DNA from: Thauera sp. JM12B12
GTDB taxonomy: Bacteria; Pseudomonadota; Gammaproteobacteria; Burkholderiales; Rhodocyclaceae
Length of the DNA: 64,000 bases
Assembly: GCF_039614725.1 (NCBI RefSeq)
Contig: NZ_CP154859.1
Coordinates: 3,038,001-3,102,000 of the forward strand
Direction of reading: 5' to 3'
The notes beneath the pieces are model-generated. The model saw only the letters and a program-made list of their open reading frames with translations. It did no database searches and had not been told where the DNA came from. The position numbers and the translations under genes are program-made. Shown here piece by piece: positions 18,417-28,730 of this stretch; positions within the stretch are counted from its first letter, which is position 1, and every line of letters starts with the position of its first letter.

Positions 18417-19135
18417 GCCCGCAACAATTCCGCGAGATTTCCTGGAACGGCCTGTGGAAGCAGAACCCCGGCCTCGCCCAGTTGCTCGGCCTGTGCCCGA
18501 TCCTGGCCATCAGCACCAGCATGGTCAACGCGGTGAGCCTCGGCCTCGCCACCATCCTGGTGATGGCGGTCGCCAACCTCGCGGTGTCGGCGCTGCGCAA
18601 CTTCATCCCCTACGAGATCCGCATTCCGGTCTTCATCCTCATCATCGCCGCGCTGGTCACCGTGGTCGATCTGTCGTTCAACGCCTTCTTCCACGACCTC
18701 TACCTGGTGCTCGGCATCTTCATCCCGCTCATCGTCACCAACTGCATCGTGCTCGCGCGCGTCGAGGCCTTCGCGGCCAAGAACGACCCGCTCACGTCGA
18801 CGATCGACGGTGTCATGATGGGCATCGGCCTGGTCTGGGTGCTCGGCGTGCTCGGCGCCATCCGCGAGCTGATCGGTGCCGGAACGCTGCTCTCCGGCAT
18901 CGAGATGATCATCCCCGGCGCCTCGGCGATCAGCGTCTTCGGCGATGACTATCCCGGCTTCCTGATCGCCATCCTGCCTCCGGGCGCGTTCTTCGCGCTC
19001 GGCATGCTGATCGCCGCCTTCAATGCGATCAACGCCCACCTCGCCGCGCGTGCGCGCCGCCGCCCGCCCCCGGCACCGGTAGCCGCGCCGGCAGCGAAGT
19101 CCGCCGACGGCAGCGAGCCGGCCGCGGCGAGCTGA
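18413..19135 (+). CDS. rnfE: Rnf complex membrane subunit RnfE
   Basis: RnfE is the membrane partner and paralogue of RnfA. The 240-residue protein has six membrane helices and the family signature around QNPGLAQLLGLCPILAIS, whose cysteine corresponds to that in RnfA, and a second cysteine in VTNCIVLARVEAFA. The last 30 residues are an Ala/Pro-rich tail outside the usual family core. It closes the rnfABCDGE operon; nth follows within 20 bp. Confidence 0.95.
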   Translation: MSPQQFREISWNGLWKQNPGLAQLLGLCPILAISTSMVNAVSLGLATILVMAVANLAVSALRNFIPYEIRIPVFILIIAALVTVVDLSFNAFFHDLYLVLGIFIPLIVTNCIVLARVEAFAAKNDPLTSTIDGVMMGIGLVWVLGVLGAIRELIGAGTLLSGIEMIIPGASAISVFGDDYPGFLIAILPPGAFFALGMLIAAFNAINAHLAARARRRPPPAPVAAPAAKSADGSEPAAAS

Positions 19136-19152
19136 CCGGACGCGTGGCTGCG

Positions 19153-19785
19153 ATGAAGCGCGAGGCGATCCGCGAGTTCTTCCGCCGCCTGCACGACGCT
19201 AACCCGAACCCGCAGACCGAGCTCGAGTACGCCTCGCCCTACCAGCTGCTGGTTGCCGTGGTGCTGTCGGCGCAGGCCACCGACCGCAGCGTCAATCTCG
19301 CCACGCGCAAGCTGTTCGCGCTCGCGCCCACGCCCGAGGCCATGGTGACGCTCGGCGAGGCCGGCATCGCCGACTGCATCAAGACCATCGGCCTGTTCCG
19401 CAACAAGGCAAAGAACACACTGGCGCTCTCGCGTCTGCTGCTCGAGCGCCACGGCGGCGAGGTGCCGCCGGTGCGCGAGGCGCTCGAGGCCCTGCCCGGC
19501 GTCGGCCGCAAGACGGCCAACGTGGTGCTCAACACCGTTTTCCGCCAGCCGGCGATGGCGGTGGACACCCACATCTTCCGCCTCGCCAACCGCACCGGCC
19601 TGGCGCCCGGCAAGGACGTGGTGGAAGTCGAGAAGGCGCTGCTGCGCCGGGTACCCAGGGACTACCTGCTCGACGCCCACCACTGGCTGATCCTGCACGG
19701 TCGCTACGTCTGCACCGCACGCAAGCCCAAGTGCGGCGAGTGCAGCGTGCGCGACCTGTGCGGCTTCCGTGACAAGACCGACTGA
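19153..19785 (+). CDS. nth: Endonuclease III (DNA glycosylase/AP lyase)
   Basis: Nth removes oxidised pyrimidines from DNA and cleaves the abasic site. With the ATG at 19153 the protein is 210 residues and the catalytic residues fall at the E. coli numbers: Lys120 in PGVGRKTANVV and Asp138 in AVDTHIFR. This supports that start over a GTG nine bases upstream. The C-terminal [4Fe-4S] loop is intact (C-x6-C-x2-C-x5-C, from CTARKPKCGECS). It directly follows rnfE, a linkage common in proteobacteria. Confidence 0.95.
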   Translation: MKREAIREFFRRLHDANPNPQTELEYASPYQLLVAVVLSAQATDRSVNLATRKLFALAPTPEAMVTLGEAGIADCIKTIGLFRNKAKNTLALSRLLLERHGGEVPPVREALEALPGVGRKTANVVLNTVFRQPAMAVDTHIFRLANRTGLAPGKDVVEVEKALLRRVPRDYLLDAHHWLILHGRYVCTARKPKCGECSVRDLCGFRDKTD

Positions 19786-19810
19786 CCCGCCCGAACGGAG
19801 ACGATCCGCA

Positions 19811-20245
19811 ATGTTCAACCCCAGCCGCGACCAGGTGCGCAGCTTCTTCATCGAAACCTGGCGCAAGTACCTGGCCAAGGAGGTGCTGACGCCGATGGAG
19901 ACCATCGCCGCCGACATCATCGGCCTCCATCCCGAGTACCACGCCGTGGTCGAGGACCCGGACGCGGTGCACCGCGACTTCCCGCCAGAGGCCGGACAGA
20001 TCAACCCCTTCCTGCACCTGTCGCTGCACCTGGCCATCGAGGAGCAACTCTCGATCGATCAGCCGCCAGGCATCCGCGCCGCCTTCGAGGCCGCCTGCAC
20101 GCGCCGCGGCGACCGCCACGAGGCGATGCACGACGCGCTCGAGTGCCTCGGCGAGATGCTGTTCGACGCCCAGCGCAAGGGCACCCCACCCGACGGCGCG
20201 GCCTATGTCGGGGCGCTGCGCAAGCGCGCCGGGCTGGCGCTCTGA
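19811..20245 (+). CDS. DUF1841 family protein
   Basis: This 144-residue soluble protein has an N-terminus (MFNPSRDQVRSFFIETWRKY) that marks the DUF1841 family. The central segment NPFLHLSLHLAIEEQLSIDQ has spaced histidines and acids that could bind a metal; that is inference. No enzymatic activity is known to me. It lies 25 bp after nth and is probably co-transcribed with the rnf-nth unit. Confidence 0.8.
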   Translation: MFNPSRDQVRSFFIETWRKYLAKEVLTPMETIAADIIGLHPEYHAVVEDPDAVHRDFPPEAGQINPFLHLSLHLAIEEQLSIDQPPGIRAAFEAACTRRGDRHEAMHDALECLGEMLFDAQRKGTPPDGAAYVGALRKRAGLAL

Positions 20246-20394
20246 AGCGGCCCTGCGCCGCTCCCGCCCTGCGCATGAGGCGCTAGAATGAACGCTTTCG
20301 GGCCAATGGACCGCCCGACCCAGGGCGCACCGGCCCGCTCGCCGATCCCCCCGATCACCCTCTCCCAAGCATTCCCGATTCCCAGGAGGTCTCC

Positions 20395-21522
20395 ATGCCC
20401 GGTCTGCTGCCCAACGTCGATCCCGATGGCCTGCTCGAATACTCGGTGGTCTACACCGACCGCTCGCTCAACCACATGTCGAAGGCCTTCCAGGGCGTCA
20501 TGCGCGAACTGTCCGCCACGCTGAAGAAGGTCTACCACGCCCACGCGGTGGCGATCGTGCCCGGCAGCGGCACCTTCGGCATGGAAGCGGTGGCGCGCCA
20601 GTTCGCCACCGGCAGGAAGACCCTGGTGATCCGCAACGGCTGGTTCAGCTACCGGTGGACGCAGATCTTCGAGATGGGGAACATCCCCGCCGAATCCGTT
20701 GTGCTCAAGGCCCGCCAGGTGCGCGACGAGGCGCAGGCGCCGTTCATCCCGGCGCCGATCGACGAGGTCGTCGCCGCCATCCGCCAGCACCGTCCCGACG
20801 TGGTGTTCGCACCGCACGTCGAGACCTCGGCCGGCATGATCCTGCCCGACGACTACCTGCGCGCGGTGGCCGACGCCACGCACGAGGTCGGTGGCCTGTT
20901 CGTGCTCGACTGCATCGCCTCGGGCACGATCTGGGTGGACATGGACGCGCTCGGCGTCGACGTGCTGGTGAGCGCGCCGCAGAAGGGCTGGACCGCCTCG
21001 CCCTGCTGCGCGATGGTCATGATGAGCGCGACCGCGCGCGAGCGCATCGAGGGCACCGCCAGCACCAGCTTCGCCTGCGACCTCAAGAAGTGGCTGCAGA
21101 TCATGGAGACCTACGAGGGCGGCGCCCACGCCTACCACGCCACCATGCCCACCGACGGCCTGGTGACGCTGCGTGACGTGATGCGCGAGACCGAGGCCTA
21201 CGGCTTCGACAAGGTCAAGGAAGAGCAGCTCGAGCTCGGCCGCCGCGTGCGCGCGCTGCTCGAGGCGCGCGGCTTTGCGAGCGTGGCGGCGGCCGGCTTC
21301 CAGGCTCCGGGCGTGGTGGTGAGCTACACCACGGACGACGCCATCAAGACCGGCACCAAGTTCGCCGCCGAAGGCCTGCAGATCGCCGCCGGCGTGCCGC
21401 TCGCCTGCGATGAGCGCGCGGACTACAAGAGCTTCCGCATCGGTCTCTTCGGCCTGGACAAGCTGCACAACATCGCGCGCAGCGTCGCCACGCTCGAGAA
21501 GGCGCTCGACCACCTCGCCTGA
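20395..21522 (+). CDS. Class V aminotransferase-fold PLP enzyme
   Basis: This 375-residue enzyme belongs to the alanine/serine-glyoxylate and aminoethylphosphonate aminotransferase group. PLP would be held by Lys197 in SAPQKGWTASP, with Asp172 (FVLDCIASG) pairing with the ring nitrogen, and PGSGTFGMEA forms the phosphate loop. The substrate pair cannot be fixed. A strong AGGAGGT precedes the ATG, and TAGAAT at 20284-20289 may be a -10 box. It stands alone, facing a REP cluster and cueR. Confidence 0.8.
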   Translation: MPGLLPNVDPDGLLEYSVVYTDRSLNHMSKAFQGVMRELSATLKKVYHAHAVAIVPGSGTFGMEAVARQFATGRKTLVIRNGWFSYRWTQIFEMGNIPAESVVLKARQVRDEAQAPFIPAPIDEVVAAIRQHRPDVVFAPHVETSAGMILPDDYLRAVADATHEVGGLFVLDCIASGTIWVDMDALGVDVLVSAPQKGWTASPCCAMVMMSATARERIEGTASTSFACDLKKWLQIMETYEGGAHAYHATMPTDGLVTLRDVMRETEAYGFDKVKEEQLELGRRVRALLEARGFASVAAAGFQAPGVVVSYTTDDAIKTGTKFAAEGLQIAAGVPLACDERADYKSFRIGLFGLDKLHNIARSVATLEKALDHLA

Positions 21523-21567
21523 GACCGGCGACGGAGCGGGAAAGAACCGCGCCGCCAGGCAAACGGC

Positions 21568-21588
21568 GGGAGCGGGCCTGCCCGCGAA
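21568..21588 (+). repeat. REP element, copy 1
   Basis: This is a 21-bp palindromic core, GGGAGCGGGCCTGCCCGCGA plus A. It is the first of three copies in the convergent gap between the aminotransferase gene and cueR, and matches the copies at 45.3 kb except for one base. The core resembles REP sequences of Pseudomonas. Confidence 0.85.
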
Positions 21589-21610
21589 CTTCGGCGATTC
21601 AGCCTCGCCG

Positions 21611-21631
21611 TTCGCGGGCAAGCCCGCTCCC
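21611..21631 (-). repeat. REP element, copy 2
   Basis: This is an inverted copy of the same 21-bp core, 22 bp from copy 1. Together they form an inverted pair that could fold into a larger hairpin in either transcript. Confidence 0.85.
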
Positions 21632-21636
21632 ACGAT

Positions 21637-22077
21637 TCATTCGCCCACTTCGCGGGCAGGCCCGCTCCCGCAGCTTGCCGGGACGCCGCGGGCGTCGAGG
21701 TCCGCCAGGATCGGGCAGTCGGGTCGCGCGTCGCCATGGCAATGCTCGGCCAGTGCGTGCAGCGTATCGACCATCCCTTGCAGTTCGGCGATCTTGCGCT
21801 CGAGCGCGGCGACGTGACCGAGCGCGATGCGCTTCACATCCGCGCTCGCGCGCCCCTGATCGCGCCACAGCGCGAGCAGCTCGCCGATGTCCGCCACCGC
21901 GAAACCGAGGTCGCGCGCACGGCGGATGAAGCGCAGCACATGCACGTCCTCGTCGGTGTAGAAGCGGTAACCGGCATCCGTGCGCCGCGCCGCCGGCAGC
22001 AGGCCGATCGACTCGTAGTAGCGGATCATCTTCGCCGACACGCCCGATGCGGCGGCGGCCTTGCCGATGTTCATCAT
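21637..22077 (-). CDS. cueR: Cu(I)-responsive MerR-family regulator CueR
   Basis: CueR activates copper-efflux promoters by DNA distortion. The 146-residue protein has an N-terminal MerR helix-turn-helix ([12 protein letters not shown]) and a long dimer helix. The metal loop has Cys113 and Cys121 ([10 protein letters not shown]), and Ser78 lies in RASADVKR, the position where Ser marks monovalent-metal sensors. Its ATG overlaps the copA stop (ATGATGA), so it is translated with copA and regulates its own production. The last 11 residues are encoded by a REP repeat (copy 3), so the tail is probably not functional. A second ATG one codon in is an equal start. Confidence 0.9.
   Translation of the reverse strand: MMNIGKAAAASGVSAKMIRYYESIGLLPAARRTDAGYRFYTDEDVHVLRFIRRARDLGFAVADIGELLALWRDQGRASADVKRIALGHVAALERKIAELQGMVDTLHALAEHCHGDARPDCPILADLDARGVPASCGSGPAREVGE
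21649..21669 (-). repeat. REP element, copy 3, inside the cueR 3' end
   Basis: This is another inverted copy of the 21-bp core. It lies within the coding sequence of cueR and specifies most of its final residues ([11 protein letters not shown]), so a REP insertion has replaced the original end of the gene. Confidence 0.85.
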
Positions 22078-24611
22078 GGCGTGCCTCCCTCAGCCGCCAC
22101 CGGCAGGTCGGCGCCGAAGCGGCGCAGGCGCAGCGCGTTGCCGAGCACGAACACGCTCGACATCGACATCGCCGCCGCCGCGAACACCGGCGAAAGCAGC
22201 AGACCGAAGGCGGGGTAGAAGACGCCCGCGGCGAGTGGAATCAGCGCCGCGTTGTAGGCGAAGGCCCAGAACAGGTTCTGGCCGATGTTGCGCATCGTCG
22301 CGCGCGACAGCGCGATCGCGCGTGGCACGCCCATCAGGTCGCCCGACATCAGCACCACGTCGGCGCTCTCGATGGCGACGTCGGTGCCGGTGCCGATCGC
22401 GATGCCCACGTCGGCCTCGGCGAGCGCGGGCGCATCGTTGATGCCGTCGCCGACGAAGGCGACGCGGCGGCCGGCCGCCTCCCCCTCGCCATCGCGGCCC
22501 GCCAGCGTGCGCAGCGCCGCCACCTTGCCGTCGGGCAGCACCTCGGCGATGACCTCGTCGATCCCCGCCTGGCGCGCGATCGCGCGCGCAGTGCGCTCGT
22601 TGTCGCCGGTGATCATCGCCACCTTCAGGCCGAGCGCGTGCAGTGCCTTCACCGCCGCCACCGAGCTCGGCTTGAGCGGGTCGGCCACCGCCAGGATGGC
22701 CGCGAGCCGGCCGTCGATCGCCGCGTACAGCGGCGACTTGCCCTCGTTGGCCAGGCGCGCCGCAGCGTCGGCGAACACACCGACGTCCAGCCCCAGGCGG
22801 CGCATCAGGCGGTCGGCGCCGACCTCGACGCGCTGCCCGCCCACCTGCGCGCGCACGCCGTAGCCGGCCTCGGCTTCGAAGCCCTCGGCGGCGGCACGCT
22901 CCAGGCCATCCGCACGCGCTGCGGCAACGATGGCCTCGGCGATCGGATGCTCGGAGGTGCGCTCGACCGCTGCCACCCGCGCCAGCACGTCCGCACGCTC
23001 GAATCCTTCCGCCACCACCAGGTCGGTGAGCTGCGGCTTGCCCACGGTGAGCGTGCCCGTCTTGTCCACCGCCACCACGGCCGCGTCGCGCAGCAACTGC
23101 AGCGCATCCCCCTTGCGGAACAGCACGCCCATCTGCGCTGCACGCCCGGTGGCGACCATGATCGAAGTCGGCGTTGCCAAGCCCATCGCGCATGGGCAGG
23201 CGACGATCAGCACCGCCACCGCATTGACCAGCGCGAAGCTGAGCGCCGGCACCTCCGCCGGCAGCCAGGCTGCGCCGAGCAGCAGCCAGGCGAGAAAGGC
23301 GAGCGCCGCCAGACCCATCACCACCGGCACGAAGACCATGGTGACCTTGTCGACCATCCCCTGGATCGGCAGCTTGGCGCCCTGCGCCGTCTCGACCATG
23401 CGGATGATCTGCGCCAGCACGGTATCCGCCCCCACCCGCGTGGCGCGGAAGGCGAAGGCTCCGCGGGTGTTGAGGGTGCCGCCGACCACGGTTGCGCCGG
23501 CGGTCTTCTCCACCGGCACCGGCTCGCCGGTGATCATCGACTCGTCAACGAAGGACGCGCCCGCCACCACCTCGCCATCGACGGCCACCTTCTCGCCCGG
23601 ACGCACCTCGACCACGTCGCCCACCGCGACCTCGGCGATCGACAGCTCCACCACCTCGGCGCCGCGCCGCACGCGCGCAGTGCGCGGCTGGATACGCATC
23701 AGGCGACGGATCGCGTCGCTGGTGCGGCCGCGCGCGCGCGCCTCGAGCAGACGCCCGACCAGGATCAGGGTGATGATTACCGCCGCCGCCTCGAAATACA
23801 CATTGACCGTGCCTTCCGGCAACAGCGCGGGCGCAAACAGCGCCACCACGGAATAACCCCAGGCCGCCGCGGTGCCCACCGCCACCAGCGCGTTCATGTC
23901 GGGCGCGCCACGCAGCAGCGCCGGCACGCCCTTTCGGAAGAAGCGCAGCCCCGGTCCGAACATCACCGCGCTGGTGAGCACGAACTGCAGCAGCCAGCTC
24001 TCGCGGTGGCCGATCGTCGCCATGACCCAGTCGTGCATGCCCGGGACCAGGTGCGCGCCCATCTCGAGCACGAACACCGGCAGGGTGAGCGCCGCCGCGA
24101 TCCACACCGCGCGCCGCAGCGCCGCCTCCTCGGCGGCGGCGTCGGCCTCGCGCGCGCCCTCGGCGACCTCGGCCGCTGGCGTGGCGCCAAACCCCGCCTT
24201 CTTCACCGCCGCGACCAGGGCCGCAGTCGGCACCTCGCCGGCGATCTCGACATGAGCGCGGCGGGCGGCGAGGTTGACGTTCGCCGTCAGCACGCCGGGC
24301 ACGCGTTGCAGCACCTTCTCGACGCGGCCCACGCAGGCCGCGCAGCTCATGCCCTCGATGTCGAGCTCCAGGCTGTCGCGCCGCACCGTGTAGCCCGCCT
24401 TCGCCACCGCCTCGACCAGCGCCGCCAGCGGCACCGAGGCGGGCGCGGTCACGGTGGCGGTCTCGTTCGCCAGGTTGACGCTCGCCGCCTGCACGCCCTC
24501 GACCTTCATCAGGGCGCGTTCGACGTGCGCCACGCACGAGGCGCAGGTCATGCCGGCGACCCTGAGCGTGCGCACCGCCTCTGCGGTTGCGCTTTGCGTG
24601 TTGCTGTTCAT
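22074..24611 (-). CDS. copA: Copper-exporting P1B-type ATPase CopA
   Basis: CopA pumps Cu(I) out of the cytoplasm. The 845-residue protein has two N-terminal metal-binding domains (GMTCASC near residue 20 and GMSCAAC near 88). The membrane metal site is [10 protein letters not shown], the phosphorylation motif DKTGTLT, the TGE motif MITGEPVP, and the ATP-binding/hinge motif [10 protein letters not shown]. The ATG at 24611 has AGGACGG upstream and begins just before the first metal-binding domain. Transcription would come from the CueR-type promoter at 24646-24676, and cueR follows with overlapping codons. Confidence 0.95.
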   Translation of the reverse strand: MNSNTQSATAEAVRTLRVAGMTCASCVAHVERALMKVEGVQAASVNLANETATVTAPASVPLAALVEAVAKAGYTVRRDSLELDIEGMSCAACVGRVEKVLQRVPGVLTANVNLAARRAHVEIAGEVPTAALVAAVKKAGFGATPAAEVAEGAREADAAAEEAALRRAVWIAAALTLPVFVLEMGAHLVPGMHDWVMATIGHRESWLLQFVLTSAVMFGPGLRFFRKGVPALLRGAPDMNALVAVGTAAAWGYSVVALFAPALLPEGTVNVYFEAAAVIITLILVGRLLEARARGRTSDAIRRLMRIQPRTARVRRGAEVVELSIAEVAVGDVVEVRPGEKVAVDGEVVAGASFVDESMITGEPVPVEKTAGATVVGGTLNTRGAFAFRATRVGADTVLAQIIRMVETAQGAKLPIQGMVDKVTMVFVPVVMGLAALAFLAWLLLGAAWLPAEVPALSFALVNAVAVLIVACPCAMGLATPTSIMVATGRAAQMGVLFRKGDALQLLRDAAVVAVDKTGTLTVGKPQLTDLVVAEGFERADVLARVAAVERTSEHPIAEAIVAAARADGLERAAAEGFEAEAGYGVRAQVGGQRVEVGADRLMRRLGLDVGVFADAAARLANEGKSPLYAAIDGRLAAILAVADPLKPSSVAAVKALHALGLKVAMITGDNERTARAIARQAGIDEVIAEVLPDGKVAALRTLAGRDGEGEAAGRRVAFVGDGINDAPALAEADVGIAIGTGTDVAIESADVVLMSGDLMGVPRAIALSRATMRNIGQNLFWAFAYNAALIPLAAGVFYPAFGLLLSPVFAAAAMSMSSVFVLGNALRLRRFGADLPVAAEGGTP

Positions 24612-24645
24612 GGTCCGTCCTGCCGTTGGAAAGGGAGATGCTTGC

Positions 24646-24676
24646 ACTGTAGACCTTGCCAAGATGGGAAGGTCAA
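24646..24676 (-). promoter_or_regulatory. CueR-type promoter/operator of copA-cueR
   Basis: On the minus strand, TTGACC and TACAGT are separated by 19 bp, the overlong spacing typical of MerR-family activated promoters. The spacer holds a dyad, ACCTTCC...GCAAGGT, which matches CueR boxes. It ends 35 bp before the copA ATG. Confidence 0.9.
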
Positions 24677-24830
24677 GCGCTTTGCGCGCAATCTCGTCAA
24701 TCCCGTGCGCGGCCGCGCCGAACCCGTCATCGGGCTGACGACGCGATTACATTCCTGTCAGCTTGGCCCACGCCCCTTGGGGCAAAGGCACAATGCCGGG
24801 CATGAAGTTCCGCTCCGGAGTCACCGCATC

Positions 24831-25298
24831 ATGAACATCCCCGCGCAACCGAAGCGCCGCGCCCTGCGCGCCCTGCTCGCCACCGCACTGCTCGGCCTGG
24901 CCGGCCTCGCCCCCGCCCACGCCGCGGGCGAAGAGGTCGTCATGTACAAGGACCCCAACTGCGGCTGCTGCGGCAAGTGGGCCGAGCACATGCGCGAGCA
25001 CGGCTTCAAGGTCAAGGAAGTCGCCACCACGCAGATGGATGTGGTCAAGCGCGAAGCGCGCGTGCCGCAGGCGCTCGGTTCCTGCCACACGGCGAAGGTC
25101 GGCGGCTACGTCGTCGAAGGCCATGTGCCGGCGGCCGACGTCCGCCGCATGCTCGGCGAGAAGCCAGCCATCTCGGGCATCTCCGCGCCCGGCATGCCGA
25201 TGGGCTCGCCGGGCATGGAAGGCCCCTACCCGGCCGACCGCTACGAGGTCGTCAGCTTCGACGCCGGGGGCAGGACGGCGGTGTTCGCCCGCCATTGA
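24831..25298 (+). CDS. DUF411 periplasmic metal-binding-type protein
   Basis: This 155-residue exported protein has a signal peptide ending near residue 31 (APAHA, then AGEEVV). The mature domain carries CGCCGKW and a later GSCHTAKVGGYVVEGHVP, the landmarks of DUF411 proteins, which often accompany copper-resistance genes and are thought to bind metal. A Met/Gly/Pro-rich loop (APGMPMGSPGMEG) may add Met ligands. It is divergent from copA and about 155 bp from its promoter. A role in periplasmic copper handling is inference from context. Confidence 0.85.
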   Translation: MNIPAQPKRRALRALLATALLGLAGLAPAHAAGEEVVMYKDPNCGCCGKWAEHMREHGFKVKEVATTQMDVVKREARVPQALGSCHTAKVGGYVVEGHVPAADVRRMLGEKPAISGISAPGMPMGSPGMEGPYPADRYEVVSFDAGGRTAVFARH

Positions 25299-25345
25299 CC
25301 GGCGTCGCGCGCGACGGCTGCCGCGCTGCCCTGGCGGCGAGGCGC

Positions 25346-26407
25346 TCAACGATCGACGGCGGACACGTCGGCCGCGCGCGCCGCACGCTTGTCCTCGCGG
25401 CGCACGAATTCCAGCCTGGCCTCGCGGGCGCGCAGTTGGCCGCAGCCGGCATCCACGTCCTGCCCCGCCGACTGCCTCAGCTTGGTGAGGATGCCGCGCC
25501 GGTGCAGCGTGCGCGCGATCTCGGCGGCACGCTCGGCGCGCGGTCGGCGGAAAGCGAGGCCATCGACGGTGTTGAAGGGGATCATGTTCATCACCGCGTA
25601 CTTGCCGGCGAGCAGGCGCACGATGCCGTCGAGCTCGTCGTCACCGTCGTTCACGCCCTCGATCAGCGTCCACTGGTACTGGATCGGATAGCCGGAAGCG
25701 CGCGCCCAGGCCTCGCCGAGGGCAACCAGCTCGGCCGGGTCGATGCGCGGTGCGCGCGGCAGCAGCTGCGCGCGCAGCCCGGCCTTGGTGGTGTGCAGCG
25801 ACAGCGCCAGCGCCGGCCTCACCCGCATCTGCGGCAGACGCTCGAAGACACGCACGTCGCCCACGGTGGACAGCACCAGGTTCTTGTGCGGGATGGCGCC
25901 CTCGGTGCCGAGCAGCTCGATCGCCTCGACCACCGCGTCGAGGTTGTGCGCCGGCTCGCCCATGCCCATGAACACCACCTTGTGCACGCGGCGCATGCGC
26001 CGCGCCAGCGCCACCTGGGCGACGATCTCGGCGCTGCCGAGCTGGCGCAGCAGGCCATCCCTGCCGGTCATGCAGAACACGCAGCCCACCGCGCAGCCGA
26101 GCTGGGTGGACACGCACAGGCCATCGCGCGGCAGCAGCACGCTCTCCACCGTCTGGCCGTCGGCGAGCGCCACCAGCAAGCGGGTGCCGTCCTCGCCCGG
26201 GTGTTCGGAGCGCACGCGCGCGAGCGCGAGCAGCTCGGCCTCGAGGGCGGGCAGCGCGGCGTGCAGCGCCTTGGGCAGGCGGTTCGATTCGGTGTGAGGC
26301 CCGGCGTCGAGGGCGCGGCCCTGCAGCCAGGCGCGCAGCAGGCGAGCTTCGTGGCTGGGGCGGGCGCCGAGCGCGCGCAGACGCTGGCGGATGGCGTCGA
26401 TGTTCAT
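25346..26407 (-). CDS. RlmN/Cfr-family radical SAM methyltransferase
   Basis: This 353-residue enzyme likely methylates an adenine in RNA by radical SAM chemistry. The cluster-binding cysteines are Cys105, Cys109 and Cys112 (GCAVGCVFCMTG). The resolving cysteine is near the C-terminus in DAGCGQL, and FMGMGEPAHN and LSTVGDV are family blocks. The sequence is diverged from standard RlmN, and an extra RlmN-like paralogue is common in betaproteobacteria. It may therefore be a second copy rather than the housekeeping A2503 enzyme. It is divergent from moxR. Confidence 0.8.
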   Translation of the reverse strand: MNIDAIRQRLRALGARPSHEARLLRAWLQGRALDAGPHTESNRLPKALHAALPALEAELLALARVRSEHPGEDGTRLLVALADGQTVESVLLPRDGLCVSTQLGCAVGCVFCMTGRDGLLRQLGSAEIVAQVALARRMRRVHKVVFMGMGEPAHNLDAVVEAIELLGTEGAIPHKNLVLSTVGDVRVFERLPQMRVRPALALSLHTTKAGLRAQLLPRAPRIDPAELVALGEAWARASGYPIQYQWTLIEGVNDGDDELDGIVRLLAGKYAVMNMIPFNTVDGLAFRRPRAERAAEIARTLHRRGILTKLRQSAGQDVDAGCGQLRAREARLEFVRREDKRAARAADVSAVDR

Positions 26408-26436
26408 GGCGCGCGATGCTAGCACCTCAGGGGCCC

Positions 26437-26442
26437 TATAAT
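26437..26442 (+). promoter_or_regulatory. Candidate -10 box upstream of moxR
   Basis: A perfect TATAAT lies 28 bp before the moxR ATG in otherwise GC-rich DNA. No good -35 box is visible at the proper distance, so an activator may be needed. Confidence 0.45.
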
Positions 26443-26470
26443 CAGGGCCATTCGTATCGAGGAATCCCGC

Positions 26471-27322
<852 letters not shown>

Positions 27323-27334
27323 CGGCCGCACTCC

Positions 27335-28714
27335 ATGTTCAAGGCTCTCTTCGGCTGGCTGTTCGGCAAGGGCGCAACCGCCGCGGCAACGCCGGCCAGG
27401 GCGCAGGAGGACGCGGGTTTCCGCAAGCTCAACCGCGAAGCGCCGCTGCGTGCCGAGGCAGGCGGCGGTAGCACCGAGGGCCAGCCCGCAACCTTTCTTT
27501 GCCGCGAGGCCATCCTCGGACGCAACCAGCGCATCGCCGGCTACCAGTTCATGCTGCAGGAGGGAACGCGCGCGCGCATCCGCCACAGCTCGCGGCGGGT
27601 GCACCACCTGTACGCCGAGGTGCTGGTACGCAGCCTCGCCGGTGCCGACATCGGCGAGCTGCTCGGCCACCGCCTCGCCTTCATCGACCTCCCCGACTCC
27701 TTCCTCGCCGACCCCAGCCTGGCCGCGCTCCCGGCGCGCAGCGTGGTGCTCGTGCCGACCACCCTCGACGAGCCCGGCGCCCCGGAGGCGGACGCGCTGC
27801 GGCGCACCGTGGAGGGCCTGCGTCAACGGGGCTTCCGGATCGGTCTGCCCGACCCGACGGTGGTGACCGAGTTCGCCCACCTCCTGCCGCTGTCCGACTA
27901 CATCGTCGTGCATGCCCAGGGGCTGGACGCCCGCCGCGGACTCAAGCTCAGCAACATCGCGCTCGAGATCGCCGCCGATGCGCGCCTGCTGATCCGCGAC
28001 CTGCCCTCGATCGAGGAATTCCGCTTCTGCTTCAAGCTCGGCGCCACGCTGTTCCAGGGCCCCTTCGTCACCAGCCGGGAGAACTGGGCCGAGCGCGAAC
28101 TGCCTCCCAACACGGCCCGCATCGGGGCGCTGATCGCGCGCCTGCGTGCCGATGCGAGCAACCACGAGCTCGCCGACCTGCTCAAGCAGGACGCCGCGCT
28201 GTCGCTGCGCCTGCTGCGCTACATCAACTCGGCGGCCAACGCCCTGCCCCAGCGCGTGTCCTCGATCGAGCACGCTCTCACCCTGCTCGGCCGCGACAAG
28301 CTGCACCGCTGGCTGATCCTGCTCGTGTGCAGCAACGGTTCGAACAGCGAGCGCGCCGGCGCGGCGCTCGAGACCGCGCTGGTGCGCGGGCGCATGATGG
28401 AACTGCTGGGAGCCGAGCGCCCGTCCGCCGAACGCGAGGCACTGTTCCTCGTCGGCCTGCTGTCCCTGGTCGACGTGATCCTCGAGGTGCCGCTCGAGAA
28501 GGCGCTTGCGCCGCTGGCGCTGAGCACCGACATCGAGTCCGCGCTGCGCGCGGGCAGCGGCCCGTTCCACCCGCTGCTTGCGCTGGCTATTGCCTGCGAG
28601 CGCAGCGACGGACAGGACCTGCGCGCCGCCGCCGACGCATGCGGCATCAGTCCGGGCGACGCCTCAGCCTGCCACATGCGGGCACTGTCGTGGGCAATAC
28701 AGATCCAGGACTAG
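27335..28714 (+). CDS. EAL-like/HDOD signalling protein (YuxH type)
   Basis: This 459-residue protein pairs a degenerate EAL domain (about residues 50-245) with a C-terminal HDOD domain (about 255-440, with LLKQDAALSLRLLRYINSAA). The EAL part lacks the catalytic Glu-Ala-Leu; the matching segment reads AGYQFMLQEG. It is therefore expected to bind rather than cut cyclic di-GMP, or to act as a scaffold. It begins 12 bp after moxR and ends 16 bp before the VWA gene, so it is embedded in what is usually a two-gene unit. Its function is unknown. Confidence 0.82.
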   Translation: MFKALFGWLFGKGATAAATPARAQEDAGFRKLNREAPLRAEAGGGSTEGQPATFLCREAILGRNQRIAGYQFMLQEGTRARIRHSSRRVHHLYAEVLVRSLAGADIGELLGHRLAFIDLPDSFLADPSLAALPARSVVLVPTTLDEPGAPEADALRRTVEGLRQRGFRIGLPDPTVVTEFAHLLPLSDYIVVHAQGLDARRGLKLSNIALEIAADARLLIRDLPSIEEFRFCFKLGATLFQGPFVTSRENWAERELPPNTARIGALIARLRADASNHELADLLKQDAALSLRLLRYINSAANALPQRVSSIEHALTLLGRDKLHRWLILLVCSNGSNSERAGAALETALVRGRMMELLGAERPSAEREALFLVGLLSLVDVILEVPLEKALAPLALSTDIESALRAGSGPFHPLLALAIACERSDGQDLRAAADACGISPGDASACHMRALSWAIQIQD

Positions 28715-28730
28715 ACGGACGCCGGCCATC

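Noticed and set aside
22047..24830. Long plus-strand frame that runs opposite copA and into the DUF411 gene
   Set aside because: Only the part from 24831 onward has a signal peptide and family motifs; the rest is antisense to copA.
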